DNA of 64,000 nucleotides from NCBI RefSeq assembly GCF_000350225.1, contig NW_005179040.1, positions 1-64,000 of the forward strand, read 5' to 3'. The notes under the pieces were generated by a model. The model did no database searches. It saw only the letters and a list, made by a program, of their open reading frames with translations, and was not told where the DNA came from. This stretch comes from Chondrus crispus. Its lineage: Eukaryota; Rhodophyta; Florideophyceae; Gigartinales; Gigartinaceae. Below, in pieces: positions 32,322 to 43,317 of this stretch (positions within the stretch are counted from its first letter, which is position 1; every line of letters starts with the position of its first letter). The position numbers were made by a program, and so were the translations under genes.

Positions 32322-33337
32322 TGTAGTGCAATGCGCCTGTAGGGCAGAGACCGAGGTTCGATGGTCCAGCAAAAACAACAACAGCAGCAAAAAGAAGAAC
32401 TGCCGACGGCACAGCGCTACGAAGTGTCCGACTCTCCCTTCTCCGTTTGAACGAGCTTGCGACTCGTGGTATCTCAGATCCCTGATAGGGGGGCACAGAG
32501 AAACAGCCCGGCCCGGGATCTATGTGGTAGAGGCTTGCGAAGAGAATTGCTCGACGAGTGTGGGGTGGGGCCTGTACGTGGGTACCCCGGTTCCACTGGG
32601 TTGTAAGGACAATGCTCGTTGAACTTCTTCGACACCTTGTAACGCGACAAGGCCTTCGACGGGGGCGTCGCAACGCAGCCCGACGGGATGAAATGAAAGT
32701 AGCAGCGCTACACCAACAGTGCCGCCCGATGGCTCGAAACACCTACACCGGTTAGGTCGCAATCGAGGCCGGTGGCACCAACACTGGCTTGTAACACGGA
32801 AAGGCCCTTCGAGGGAGACGTCGTTTCAACAGTCTCCGTCGGAAAATAGGTCACAGTAGCAGCGCTACGTCAACTGTGTCGCCCGATGGCTAAAACACCT
32901 ACACCGGTTCGGTCGCAACCAATACCGATGGTACCAACACAAGATAAGGGAAAATAGGTAGAAATAGAGATAGAAAAGGATAGAGAAATAAAGGAAAACG
33001 AAAGGGAACCCCCGAGCGCAAAGGATAAAGTAATCCGTAGTAAAAGGGAATGTCTTGTAAAACACGGACTTCGACCAAGGCGATATCAGACTCTGGCAAC
33101 TCGGGTTACCTTTACTGACTCGTGGGTCAGAGGGCTAAGGTATATATCGCCCCGCCGGAGCCAGTACAGTAGCTCTCGGCGCTAAATCCTAAATCTAATC
33201 TAATGTTAGATAATTAATTGGTAACTAATTAAATTAAATAATAAATTAATATCGCGATCCATTTCACACTTGTGTCCCCCAACTCGGACTACAGTACCCC
33301 CCTGATCTCCCTTCTCCAGGCCGGGTATTGCACTACA
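32322..33337 (-). repeat. LTR (1016 bp), family G, inverted copy
   Basis: On the plus strand it runs from TGTAGTGCAATGCGCCTG to GGGTATTGCACTACA. Its interior matches the reverse complement of 44906-45952 and 58300-59345, including the TATA region (GATATATACC), the AT-rich stretch (33190-33255) and the CGAAGGTCC-like segment, with more divergence than those two show to each other. Confidence 0.85.
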
Positions 33338-33444
33338 TATCTCCCTTCTGAGCGCTCTTGCGCAGCGGCTTCACTCCCTTGCTTCCCAACTTCGTTTTCT
33401 CTTCCGCCCGACGGTTGCCGCATGCGGAAGAGCAAGACGAAACT

Positions 33445-34452
33445 ATGCCTCCTTCTCTGTCGGAGCGCTCGGGCGAGAGCCCCGCTCGTAAGCGTCCGGT
33501 TGTAGGCTTTTCTCGCAAGCCTGATATGTCCAGGGGCCTTCCATCCATACCCCGTCTACCCCCTGTTACCAACACTACCGAACCAGCCTTCCATCCGGGC
33601 TACCATTCCTCTTGGGTAGCCCGCCGTCATCCTTCGCTCGAGGAGCTGCAGAACAAAACCATGCCCGATCACGCATCCCTGTTCGCTTCTGCTCAATGGT
33701 TCTCCTCTGTGGGCATCCGCGACCTTGACGGCATCGAAAATTATTTTGCCGACGACACGGGCATGTTGCCCGGTAACTTCCCTTTGCAGGCCCTACACAC
33801 CTTTGATTGGCGCACCCGAATCGCTATAACCACCTCCATCCTACGTCAGTTCTCCCCGCGCGGACGCTCTTTCTTATCCCTGCGCTTCATGGACGCGGTG
33901 CTCGCTCGGCTCGAGATTCCAATGGCCGACGCCCTCATACCTTCATGTCACCACTGCGACACTTGGTAATGTCGTACGGAGGGGGAACGACTCTATCGCG
34001 AAAACCTCATCGACTGCACCTTCGGTGACCCCATGTGCGACGCGGACCGACTGTGGCGCAACCAACGCACCGTTACGACCGACGCCATGTTTTGGACGCA
34101 AGCCATTATTCCCACAAACTTTCGCCATTCGAAGCGCGGTGATATTTTCTTTTTCCAAAATACTGTACGCTTTGAGCGTCCGGTCCGATCCGACACTGGG
34201 TACTTCGTGGCGTCCCAGATGATTGAGGCCCGTGAAATTTCCAGACAGCACTACACCAATCGATATCAGCGAACCCCTTCCTGGAGGAGTCAATACGAGG
34301 TATGTCAGGGTTCCTGCGCTGAGTTAGGGCCCGTCCTGACATATTACGGCGGTCATTTACGCGATCCGCAGCACGGGCTGTGCACTGTGCTTCTCACGGA
34401 GTGGTCACTGCAAAGTCATTCCGTAGTAATTACATTTAATTTAATGGTGTAA
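33445..34452 (+). pseudogene. Antisense accessory ORF, copy C (truncated)
   Basis: From the ATG at 33445 (MPPSLSERSGESPARKR) the first frame reaches 33969 with FHPGYHSSWVARRHPSLEEL and HASLFASAQWFSSVGIRDLD. After a frameshift near 33965 it continues in 34033-34452 with DADRLWRNQRTVTTDAMFWT, GDIFFFQNTVRFERPVRSDT, RDPQHGLCTVLLTEWS. These match the copy at 56466-58193 closely. It lies 108 bases from the LTR edge and reads away from it, antisense to the element. Coding text ends near 34410, where AT-rich sequence takes over. Confidence 0.78.
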
Positions 34453-37400
34453 ACTGCGCTATATAGTGCTCAATTATTAATGATGTAGCAAGTGACAACT
34501 CTCATTTTGACATCTTATTTTTTCGAAGAATGCTGTTGTAATTGTGAGATCAAAAACAGCCATTGGTGTTTTCGCGCTGCTTGGTGCGCTGTTGTGACAT
34601 TACTGTATCCGAAACTGAATCTTGACACGTACTGCGGAGGAAAGCTCAGATAGTACAGTAGAAACACACTGAATTTGGGTTTACCAATTATAAACACAAC
34701 TGCGCGATAACATGCTGATGTTGACTGAAAACATTAGTCTGATGCCAGCACTTTTTGCACTCTTTTTGAGTGAGCCGTCTCTTATCAAGATCATTCATTA
34801 TCCGAATGTACCATGCGGGTCAAAAAAGCACCGATTTCCAGATAGAAAGAGAAACTATTACATTCACTTCAGTGGTTTTCTTGGGATATTGCTTAACACT
34901 TGGTATGACCACAAATATAAACATCTAGTATTCCGCAACTATAATCCACTGGAACGACATATCGCACTATTGCTGACGAAATATTAGTTGAGGCTGGGCA
35001 TTGGTAACACCAATCCAAATCCCACTATTTTATATGAGTTCGTATTTATTAATAGAGTTGTATCTGTAAAAGTTCGGTTTTCAGAACACTGTTACGTTGT
35101 TCTAGGTTATCTTCAAAATGGAAACTTGTTCTGAACTCTGCCTACCATTTCTTGAACACATCCTCCTTTCATCATCCCTGGTATGCAACAGTATCAGTCC
35201 CACCCTCCCCGATCTCTCCTCCTCTAACCACAACCACAGCACGATTTTCCTCCGGAAAATTTACTACCGCTCATTCATCTCCCGTTCCGCAAATCCAAAC
35301 CGTCGAGCGTAGCACAGGGGTCTTCAAGCGAGACTGCTTGATTGATGCTCTCAGGCGGCGTTCCGTTCCCCTTTTTGCAACCGCATTGCACTTGACGAGT
35401 CTTCGATGGACGAAGACCGTTGCACCACATCTACGAACACCCTGCGGTGATCCTGGCGTCGGCATGAATAAATCATATATCTTGTCCATGAAACGAGCGC
35501 CCCAGTTGCGCTTAACGACAAGTGACCCCAAGTTGTAATATCATCCACAGCTGATCCGCATCTTTCCACCACTTTATCTTCCGTATTCTTCTCAGTTCCA
35601 ACCGAAAGAACGATCCTGAAATCATCGTCATCCCCTCCCTCAAGAAGAATCACCTCATTTCTGTCCGACTTTCTTATTTTCCGCAAGCTACACTAATATT
35701 AAATCTCATCACAATGAGACAATGAGACGACCACTATTGATCTCGAGACATCGCCAATTAGCAGCAATACGGTTCCTGTCCTTAAATAATATCATGCGTT
35801 CGAAGCCGCTGGTTAGATTTCTTATCGTCTCAAGCCGCTTTCGAAACATGATTGAACTTACATTATCCTCCCTCTAACGTCTTGGATAAAATTCTCCTCG
35901 CTTGCTTGCTGCCTTACCGATCAGGAACTGTGGAAATGTCGCAAAAACGTCTACTTACTTCACCATTTCTTCCCAATTCATGCCACACACACCACCTCAC
36001 AGCCCTTCTCATTTCCCTAGATTGCATTCCAAATACCTTATCTACCAAAATACGGCCACGAAAGTTCCTGATTCATCACGCTGTAGCCAATCACTTCCCG
36101 GTTGCGTCCACCATGCGTGTGGAGCACGAAGTCGCGGTTCTTTTCGAGCAGGCTATACTCGAAGAGGCACGGGTGCAGGCTATACGAGAGGTTGATATGC
36201 TCCTTGTGTCTGTGAGAAGCTCTCCTTCTTTCTAAACTTGGAAATTTTGATGGAAGGCGGGTTGGGGGAGAGGTTCGTGCTACCGCGAAACCGTATGGGT
36301 TGGTTAGAGTTGGGAGAGGTTGATATGAAAAAGGCGATCTGAGAGAGATGCGTTCTCTTCAGTGCTACAAAATGGGATTTCAATCGTGAAGGCCCGATGC
36401 ACCGCCGTGGCGCTTTCATATACGCATGGAGGGTATTACATGACGATTGGGTTGTGATCGCCCTTTTGAAGAAATACGCATATTGCTGCTAAATGATTAT
36501 TATTGGTCAACAATTGAAGGATGAGCAATGATTGAATGTCCCAAATCACCATATTCTGAAAATGTCAATTTGTGCCGTACGCAAGCAGCAGCTTGTGCCC
36601 TCCCTCTGCTCAGAACCCCTATTCAAAATACCGCCCATTGAAGTTGGTTCATCCGTTTGCTGCATATGGAAACTGTACGGGAGGGAGATGCAATTGAGTT
36701 ACTTTGGACCCTCGAGATGCCTAGGCGGGATGGTCGAAAACGAAGAAAAACTGCCGAAAAAGAGGTCCGGTGGAAGGCTGTCCTGAAGAAGGTCGATTTT
36801 AATGCGGTGTTACCAGAGCAGTTGTTCACTACGAGCAAGCATATGGGATGGAAGCTGCTTTCATGGACGCTCGACTCATGGGATCTTTTCTGTGCCACGA
36901 GGGCAGTGGGCGGAAAAATCGGTCAAGCAGCCGTGGCGGATGTGTCCGTCGGCTCTTTTGGAATCAGGAAATAATGCTATCAGTGCAATTTACAATAAGA
37001 ACAGTACCGTGCAGTGTCCCCACCATCTTCATCAGAAGTGAGGGCATTGAATCAAACTTGTGGCCTTAAGGATGAGTAGGGACACATACATATGTAAGAA
37101 TCCAAGGATGCCGAAAAATGGACGAGTGAAACGCATGCAGCAGGTTGCTTTCGCACTCTCCGGCAAATAGCATTGCTCCGCATCCCAGCTACAATACATA
37201 CCCGCGCACTCCGGCTTATCCCATTCGCGAGGGGTAACCACTCTCTTTCTTTGCATAATAGAATCGGCCTCCAGAAAGCAGATCCTCATCGTGTTCCACG
37301 TATCCTTCAATATCGCGTATCTCACATGATCTACCGTTACACACAGCTTTACAAGCATGAACTAACCCTACTTTTCTCACAGATTCATTGAGTTTTAGCA

Positions 37401-38049
37401 GTACCAACGGCGCGTTCCGTGCCACTTTTAGAGTACTGTCGCCATATCTGGTACATCTTCGAGCAAAAGCAAACGGCACGCTCTCGTGGGCGATTCTGTC
37501 ACATGAAAAATCTCTCCACTGCAGCAGCTCATCAACTGCGAAAACACACATCTCATACTTATCAGGACTTTGTCTCATCTCTTCAGTAGATGGTTGGTGC
37601 GGAAACGCCAAATTAGTCGTTCAACGATGAACAATAGCTTGCACGGCATCACCCTTTTGAACACAGTCGTGAGATGGCGACCTGATGGAATTTACTCCGC
37701 TTAAAACTTGTTTTTCCGCTTCGCTACGGTATATAATTGCAATCGTCGTGCCCCTTGGAACTGAATCAAGACCAGGCTGTCCACCAGGGCAACCAGAGCG
37801 GCATGAGATTCCCTCGTAGTTTTCCGATTGTGCAAAAACCACATACAGTTCATTTTGCTATTCGCAGTTTGAGATGGTAGTGCACCGCATATTTTTGGAT
37901 AACAGGCTTGATCAGTACATTTTCCAAGCTTGGCATGCCTTTTGACATTGATACCGCCGCCCCTTCTAAAGCCAGGTTTTCTCCCATACAGGTTCTCAGC
38001 TGCGATTCAAATATACCACCAACATTATTCCCTTTCTGTGATCCTGCCA
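34453..38049. other. No gene confidently recognised
   Basis: Several moderate ORFs occur (35118-35538 and 35852-36235 plus, 36657-36974 plus, 37216-37611 minus). None shows a known motif. 36657-36974 is charged and helical at its start (MPRRDGRKRRKTAEKEVRWK). The minus-strand text at 37216-38083 (CVFAVDELLQWRDFSCDRIAHE; ADDWEGRLASLAGSQKGN) looks more protein-like than its surroundings and could be a host gene fragment. Low-scoring AT-rich spacer otherwise. Confidence 0.35.
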
Positions 38050-38127
38050 GAGATGCCAGCCGTCCTTCCCAGTCGTCAGCCAATGTAGTTTTACTGGCTG
38101 ACGACTGGGAAGGACGGCTGGCATCTC
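38050..38127. repeat. 33-bp foldback with 12-base loop
   Basis: Arms 38050-38082 and 38095-38127 are exact reverse complements (GAGATGCCAGCCGTCC and its complement), loop ATGTAGTTTTAC. Both arms encode LADDWEGRLAS outward in opposite directions. The retroelement coding text begins just right of it, while the text to the left reads on the other strand, so the foldback marks a strand-switch junction. Confidence 0.92.
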
Positions 38128-38128
38128 C

Positions 38129-39060
38129 ACGCCTCTCTTCAAAGGCTGATGTGCAAACTCAAAAACCAGCTCAGAAAAGTGATGCGTGTGCCCCATTGCA
38201 GTCGCTGCGCGACCTGCGACATTGGCGTTCATTGGCGCGTGGAGAAGCCAGGGACCTCCACAGGCTGGACCCTCGTGCAACGATGCACAGCGATGCCGCC
38301 GACGTGGGATATGGGGGGACCCTAGGCGACGACGAGGAGGCTGGGTCACCGGGTTTGTGGGAGGGTCGCGGTTTCTGGACGGCCGAGGATCGGGCGACAA
38401 GTATAACGCTGAGGGAGTTAAGGGAATTGAGGCTTCTGTTGCAGAGGCACTTCGCCGACTACGTCTCCCAGCCGAGCGTGAGGGGGCTGCTGCTACACGA
38501 TGACAACCAAGCAGTCGTCTACGTGCTGAACGCCATGGTCTCGGCTTCAACGCCGATGATGGCCGAGCTTCGTGAGGCTGCAAAAGATGCTCGTGGTGGT
38601 GGGGGTGACAATAGAGGCGCGCTGGTTGCCCTCGGCCGTGAATCGCTACGCAGATGCCCTTTCCCGAACGTGGGACCCGGGAGACGCACGAGCTACGGAC
38701 CGCTTGTTGCGGTCAATACAGCACGAATACCGCTTGGACGAGGTCGTCTTCAAAGATCGCCCGGTTGGGGAAACGCTGGTGGCCAGGAAGAAGTACGCTC
38801 TGACGCAGATGGGGGAGTGTTGGGGGGATGGGCTTGCGCGTCTTTGGAATCCGCCATTCGATTTCCTTCCGCTCGTGGTGTGGAAGATTCAGGCCGAGGG
38901 CGGAAAGGGAGTGCTGATAGCTCCTCACTGGCCAGCGCAAGCATGGTACGCGCGCTTGCGCGGGCTGGCAGAGGAGCTCATCGTGCTTCGCCCTTCCGAC
39001 CACGTCCCTCCGTTGCTTCAAAGCTCGCGCCCAGTGAACGCCGCATGGGAATTAGTGTTG
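38129..39060 (+). pseudogene. RNase H region of DIRS-like element
   Basis: MHSDAADVGYGG (38283) supplies the first RNase H Asp, SITLRELRELRLLLQRH the Glu and GLLLHDDNQAVVYVL the second Asp. At about 38570 the meaningful text moves to the next frame: RWLPSAVNRYADALSR, then LARLWNPPFDFLPLVVWKI and LIAPHWPAQAWYARLRGL, a block found between RNase H and recombinase in DIRS/Ngaro-type elements. It returns to the first frame near 39050. No reverse transcriptase is found upstream; the sequence switches strand at the foldback 38050-38127. Confidence 0.8.
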
Positions 39061-40088
39061 GCAAGGATAGGGTGGCGCAGCTGTGGACGGCGAGGATCCG
39101 GGATGCGGTGCTGGCAAGGACGGGGATGGAAGAGGAGACGGGGGGTGCAGAGGTGGCGGCGGAGCTGCTGGTGTCGCATGGGTGGAAGGCGCAGACGTGG
39201 GCAAACAGGAGCAGTCAGATTAAGAAGTGGTTGGTGTTCTGTGATCAAGACGGTCGAGATCCGCTGCCTGCAAACGAAGGGGACGTGCTCGCTTTCCTGG
39301 GTTACATGTACCTGGAGGGTAGGGTAGGTCCAAGCTCGGTTCGCGATTATATCAGCGCTGTCTCCCGTTTCCATGAGACTCAAGGGCTACCCTCTCCGAC
39401 GCGTTCCCCGCTAGTGTCTGCCATGGTTACTGCGTACATGAACAAGACCGATCGCGACCGACCTGAAGCGCGAAAACGAATTCGGATTAGTGCCGCAATC
39501 GCGATGCGTGTGCCAGAGTTTGGCTTGGGCACCGAAGTCGTTGAGGAAGTGGGCTCCTGGGCTATGGTCGTTTTCGCATTTATTTTTCAATGCAGGTCAA
39601 TTTCCGTGGCATGCGTGGCAGCAGAAGACATTGATGTCACGGATGCTAGCGTGGATGTGGCCCTGACGCATCGCAAAGCGAAGTCTTATCAACGCCCTGT
39701 GCGACTCTCCTACCGTCGCAATCCCGAATGGGATGCTCCCGGGCTGTTGATGCTCAGGTGGAAGACACAGCGACCGGCCAATGCTGGTTTCTTCAACCTC
39801 CGAGCTGGAACGCGCTTGGGGACTGCGAATTTGAACGCCGCCATGTCATTGTCGCTGCTTCGTGTTGGCGCTGTTCCGCCAAAGGGGTTCTTTTATTCGT
39901 CACACAGCGCGCGAATCGGGGCGTACAATGAGCTTTTAGGACTCGGATTCACAGACGCTTGGATCATGAATCGTTTGGAGTGGGTATCTATGGAGATGCT
40001 ACAGGTCTACTTTGATAGTAGTATTTCTGTCACCGCCGCGTCGCGCCTTATCTTCGCGCATATGCTGCCCCAAGGCCAAGCAGTCTAG
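39040..40088 (+). CDS. Tyrosine recombinase of DIRS-like retroelement
   Basis: Open frame of about 350 residues ending at 40088. An N-terminal SAM-like DNA-binding part (HGWKAQTWANRSSQIKKWLV, GDVLAFLGYMYLEGRVGPSS) precedes the catalytic domain. Catalytic residues visible are Arg in FIFQCRSISV (39594), His-x-x-Arg in SSHSARIGAYNELL (39903-39914) and Tyr in MLQVYFDSS (40008). Such enzymes integrate circular cDNA in DIRS/Ngaro elements instead of an integrase. The neighbouring RNase H supports that class; a Crypton would lack it. All catalytic residues are present, so the domain itself may be intact. Confidence 0.85.
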
Positions 40089-41578
40089 CACGCCTCCGTC
40101 TCCGCATCGCTCGCACACTCGGCTCCGCTTTGCGCTCAGCGTCTGTATACACTTGTGTATGCGGGTGAAGCTGTCCAGGGAGTAGCGAGTGACATGCCGA
40201 CACCTGGCATTCGACCGAGCGTTCACTGTCCTACATATCGCCGACGGCCGGGTGAGAGTCTCGTGACTTCTCGGCTATGTCCATTTCTCTTTTGCCCACC
40301 CATCCTCGTCAGGACGACCTTCCCTGGGCTTCCCTCACATGTCTATTCTCTGATATTGTTCTTTCTTTGTTTACTTTTCAATAGATAGTCAAGAGTACTC
40401 TCGCTACGGCTGATATCTCGGGTGCGCGGGAGCCCCAACCGTAAACGACCATCTATATTCAGTTGTGATCTACGCAAAAAGCGAGCTTTTGACGCAAAGC
40501 CCTTTTGAGTTCTCCTTACCGAGGCAGTTCACGGCGGCGGAACAGGTCGTGTACACGTGTACCCGTTTTACGGGTACAGTAAGGAATTCTTTGCGATGCA
40601 CGCATCGCGAGTCCTAGACGTTTCCGCGGAAAGAAAAAGGAAACAAAAAAAGGTTTCTATTGCAATTCCTGAAAACTGTGGAATACATTACAGTATTGGG
40701 GTGTGACTGTACAGTATAAACCTTTCGGGCGGGTTGGCGCCAAGACTTCAGTTCAACTTATGACCTGAACAGTACCCTTCGAAGGGTACATACCTCTGCG
40801 AACAGCCGTGCGGACAGCACCATCCCATTCCCCTCATAAAGAGAAGTGAACACGTGTACTTTACTACTTTACAGAAGGGTCAAAGTGCAGATTTGCGGGC
40901 GACACCCGGCCAAAGTGAAATCTACGTGGGGCGATTTCAATGTGGTGGGGGATTTTATAGGGCGACACTACTAGAAAGTGCTCTGCTAGTAGGGTGATTT
41001 TGGTCCATGGTGTCCTCTGCATGGGGTGACAATGTCCATTTTCTAGGGTGACAGAAAAACGATCGTAAAGTCACCTCCGACAAACTCATATTCGGGGATT
41101 TCACCCTATAAAAACGTATACCATAGTGGCCATTTCGGCAGAGACCTAAATATTAGCAAAGTCGCCCTAGAAACGCATGATTGTTTTAATGTCACCCCTA
41201 TAAAAGCACGCCAACGCACGGTTTCGCGCTGGATAAAGCGCTCTCAAAACTGAAACAATATAGTGTGGCTATAGAGGCCGCCCAGTGCCCACCACAGTGG
41301 CATACGGTGACGCGCGGTCACGCGGCGTACGTTCTGCCTTCTGAACCCGCCATTTTTCGTCGTCTACGTTCCCCAGCTCCCCCCCGCACATCTCGCCGCA
41401 ATGCCCTCACCCGCCTTCTTCATCTCCTTGCTCTGCACCCTGCCTCTAGCATGGTGCACCGCGGCCGCGTCTCCAAGTGACCCGGAACCCAGTCGCACCA
41501 AACAGCCCGGCGCCCATCTCACGCGTGTCCACTAAGAACGGAAGTTTGTGCAGATCTCCGGGGAGGTGCAACATTCCT
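40089..41578. other. No gene recognised; repeated GGGTGAC/GTCACC words
   Basis: The first part may be the 3' end of the DIRS-like element. Between about 40890 and 41200 the words GGCGACA, GGGTGAT, GGGTGAC and their complements GTCACC and GTCGCCCT recur every 25-45 bases. TACAGTA heptamers occur at about 40573 and 40690-40715. No coding text is convincing. Confidence 0.4.
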
Positions 41579-41594
41579 AGTATTCTTGGACATC

Positions 41595-42473
41595 ATGAGC
41601 TGGGCGATTGACAGGGTGATGATTGGTGATGGCCGACAAGGGGCAAGCGGCCACAAAAAGCAAGACGGAGTTTTGTACGCTGCCGCCGGATTGACAGGCG
41701 GTGACGAAAGTTTCTGGCCTATCGATGCCAATTCGATTACACTATCCCTTCACACGATGCAGGCTCTATTAAACGCGATAGATTATGGTACCAACGACTT
41801 GCCGCGCAAGAAAAAGTTTTTGCAAGAGATGTTCCGTCGACTGTATGCGTGGATGATGGCCCATCGCGGTGTGCCGATACTCATCGGTGGTATTGGGGCA
41901 CGCGGACAAATCACTGGATCAAGAAGGTTTGAGATGCACCAGCATGGCCCGAACCTCGTGCGCAGCAACGACGATTCATGCGTGTCGGCTGCGCTGTCCA
42001 ACGGCACTTGTGCGCTATATGGTACCACAGGAGGAACAAGCGTCGACAAGTACCTTCGGAAGCACCCGATGAAGATCAAAACACTCAAGCTACTCATTTC
42101 TCTGGTTCACCAAATTCCCGCTCAACTATCAGTGCGCCGAGTTCCTAAAGCTGAGAAGAAGGCCTTCGATGCAAATCCTTTCAAGTGGCTTGCGCACCAT
42201 AATCAAGGAGTGTGGATAGTCCGAATAGTGAAACACGGAATTGTAGATCATTGCGTTGCGCTGGACTGCAACCGTGGTATTGTCCATGATAGCGCTTCAA
42301 GGTATCCGTTCGCATTAACCGAAGATGTGCTTCGTCTCCTTGGCGGAGATGAAGCAAAGAATTTGGGCGTTGCTGAAGTGAGGGAGCTAGTTAAAGTCCC
42401 TGTCAATTCCAAGAAGCCCTCACGCTGCTCGTGTTCATCCCCCGCCCCTACCGCTCCTTCTTCGCCAACTTGA
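41595..42473 (+). CDS. Hypothetical protein with possible cysteine-peptidase fold
   Basis: Frame from the ATG at 41595 (open further upstream without ATG, so a spliced start is possible). Counting from three codons upstream, a Cys at about 132 in NDDSCVSAALSNGTCALYG heads a helix-like segment. A His at about 222 and Asp at about 235 lie in GIVDHCVALDCNRGIVHDSA. The order Cys, His, Asp with a strand around the His is what papain-fold peptidases show (C39, OTU and Ulp1 groups), but I cannot assign a family. Such domains occur in several eukaryotic transposons. The C-terminal 25 residues are Ser/Pro-rich and may result from a frameshift near 42410. Confidence 0.6.
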   Translation: MSWAIDRVMIGDGRQGASGHKKQDGVLYAAAGLTGGDESFWPIDANSITLSLHTMQALLNAIDYGTNDLPRKKKFLQEMFRRLYAWMMAHRGVPILIGGIGARGQITGSRRFEMHQHGPNLVRSNDDSCVSAALSNGTCALYGTTGGTSVDKYLRKHPMKIKTLKLLISLVHQIPAQLSVRRVPKAEKKAFDANPFKWLAHHNQGVWIVRIVKHGIVDHCVALDCNRGIVHDSASRYPFALTEDVLRLLGGDEAKNLGVAEVRELVKVPVNSKKPSRCSCSSPAPTAPSSPT

Positions 42474-42727
42474 AGTACTCGGGCGTCGAGCAGAGGAGGT
42501 TACATGCGTGGGTGCGCAAGTTGGAAGGGAGGGAGAGAAGGGTCGGCCAGGCGGAGGAAGCAGGGAAGGACCGCGTTGCCGAACGGGTTGCTACCGTCGC
42601 GAGGAGGGAGCTGCTCATGGCGAAGAAGGAGAGGCGCTTGGGGAAACCCAGCCGCACTTCATGTCTCCCTCGCTCGTCGCCGTGCCAGTTCGCGGCTGGC
42701 AGCTGCAGCGCCAGCGGGATATTATGA
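42431..42727 (+). CDS. Charged helical ORF, probable continuation of 41595-42473
   Basis: In the +2 frame, text continues from the peptidase-like ORF: IPRPYRSFFANLKYSGVEQR followed by a strongly charged helix (GRERRVGQAEEAGKDRVAER). It overlaps the end of the previous frame, so a single frameshift or splice would join them. No known domain. Confidence 0.4.
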   Translation: MFIPRPYRSFFANLKYSGVEQRRLHAWVRKLEGRERRVGQAEEAGKDRVAERVATVARRELLMAKKERRLGKPSRTSCLPRSSPCQFAAGSCSASGIL

Positions 42728-42809
42728 GCTAAAAAGGCGTCTGCCTGCGCCCGATCCGACGGCCGAAACATATCCACGCTTTTGTCCGGCAGTTCCTGCA
42801 TATTATATC

Positions 42810-42968
42810 ATGTCTGGGCTTTGCCGTGGGGACATTTCCAATATATCGGACGATGATTTCGAAAGCGACCAAGCCCAGCCTGTTGTGCGCATACCGACGC
42901 CGCCCCGCTCTCCGTCACCCGATCGGAGAGATTCAAGAGACAGCTCGCCGTTCAAAGAACCCATCTAA
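42810..42968 (+). CDS. Small acidic/Ser-Pro ORF
   Basis: ATG at 42810 after a TATTATAT tract; 52 residues (MSGLCRGDISNISDDDFESD, IPTPPRSPSPDRRDS). Composition resembles the disordered N terminus of a larger nuclear protein. It may be a first exon for the degraded frame at 43318-43849, which has a matching acidic end. Confidence 0.3.
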   Translation: MSGLCRGDISNISDDDFESDQAQPVVRIPTPPRSPSPDRRDSRDSSPFKEPI

Positions 42969-43317
42969 CACGAGCCCTCACCGCCACGGGCCGTGCCCTG
43001 ATTCTACAGAACTGCGTACATAGATAGTTCCCCATGGACATGCTGCACTTTCTGCCAAGTATAACTCCCATACGAGCCGCCACAACAAGCTGGACAGCTT
43101 ACCACAAGAACAGAACCCTGTATTACACCGCCTTCGTTCCGGTGTCCAAGGAGACCGCTTCGCATACGCTACAGTGCTACAGCTTGTTAAAGAACGCAAA
43201 ATGACCCCTTGGCACGGAGCCAGGTGGTAGAATCGAATGCCCGTGTAATCACGTGGTCAGATGGATCGAAAACCTTGTCGATCGGTTCCCAGCAATTTTT
43301 GATGATCGCTGACACTG

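Larger units (their letters stand above)
32322..34452 (-). mobile_element. 3' end of family G LTR element, inverted, with antisense gene
   Basis: A minus-oriented LTR (32322-33337) is followed by TATCTCCCTTCTGAGCG, the reverse complement of the polypurine tract seen at 58290-58299, and then by the accessory ORF on the plus strand. This is the same end as 56466-59345 in inverse orientation. The rest of the element is lost beyond about 34452. Confidence 0.82.

Noticed and set aside
38572-39327. Independent 251-residue gene in the second frame
   Set aside because: Its first 160 residues are the RNase H-recombinase connecting block of the DIRS-like element; its end is a shadow of the recombinase frame.
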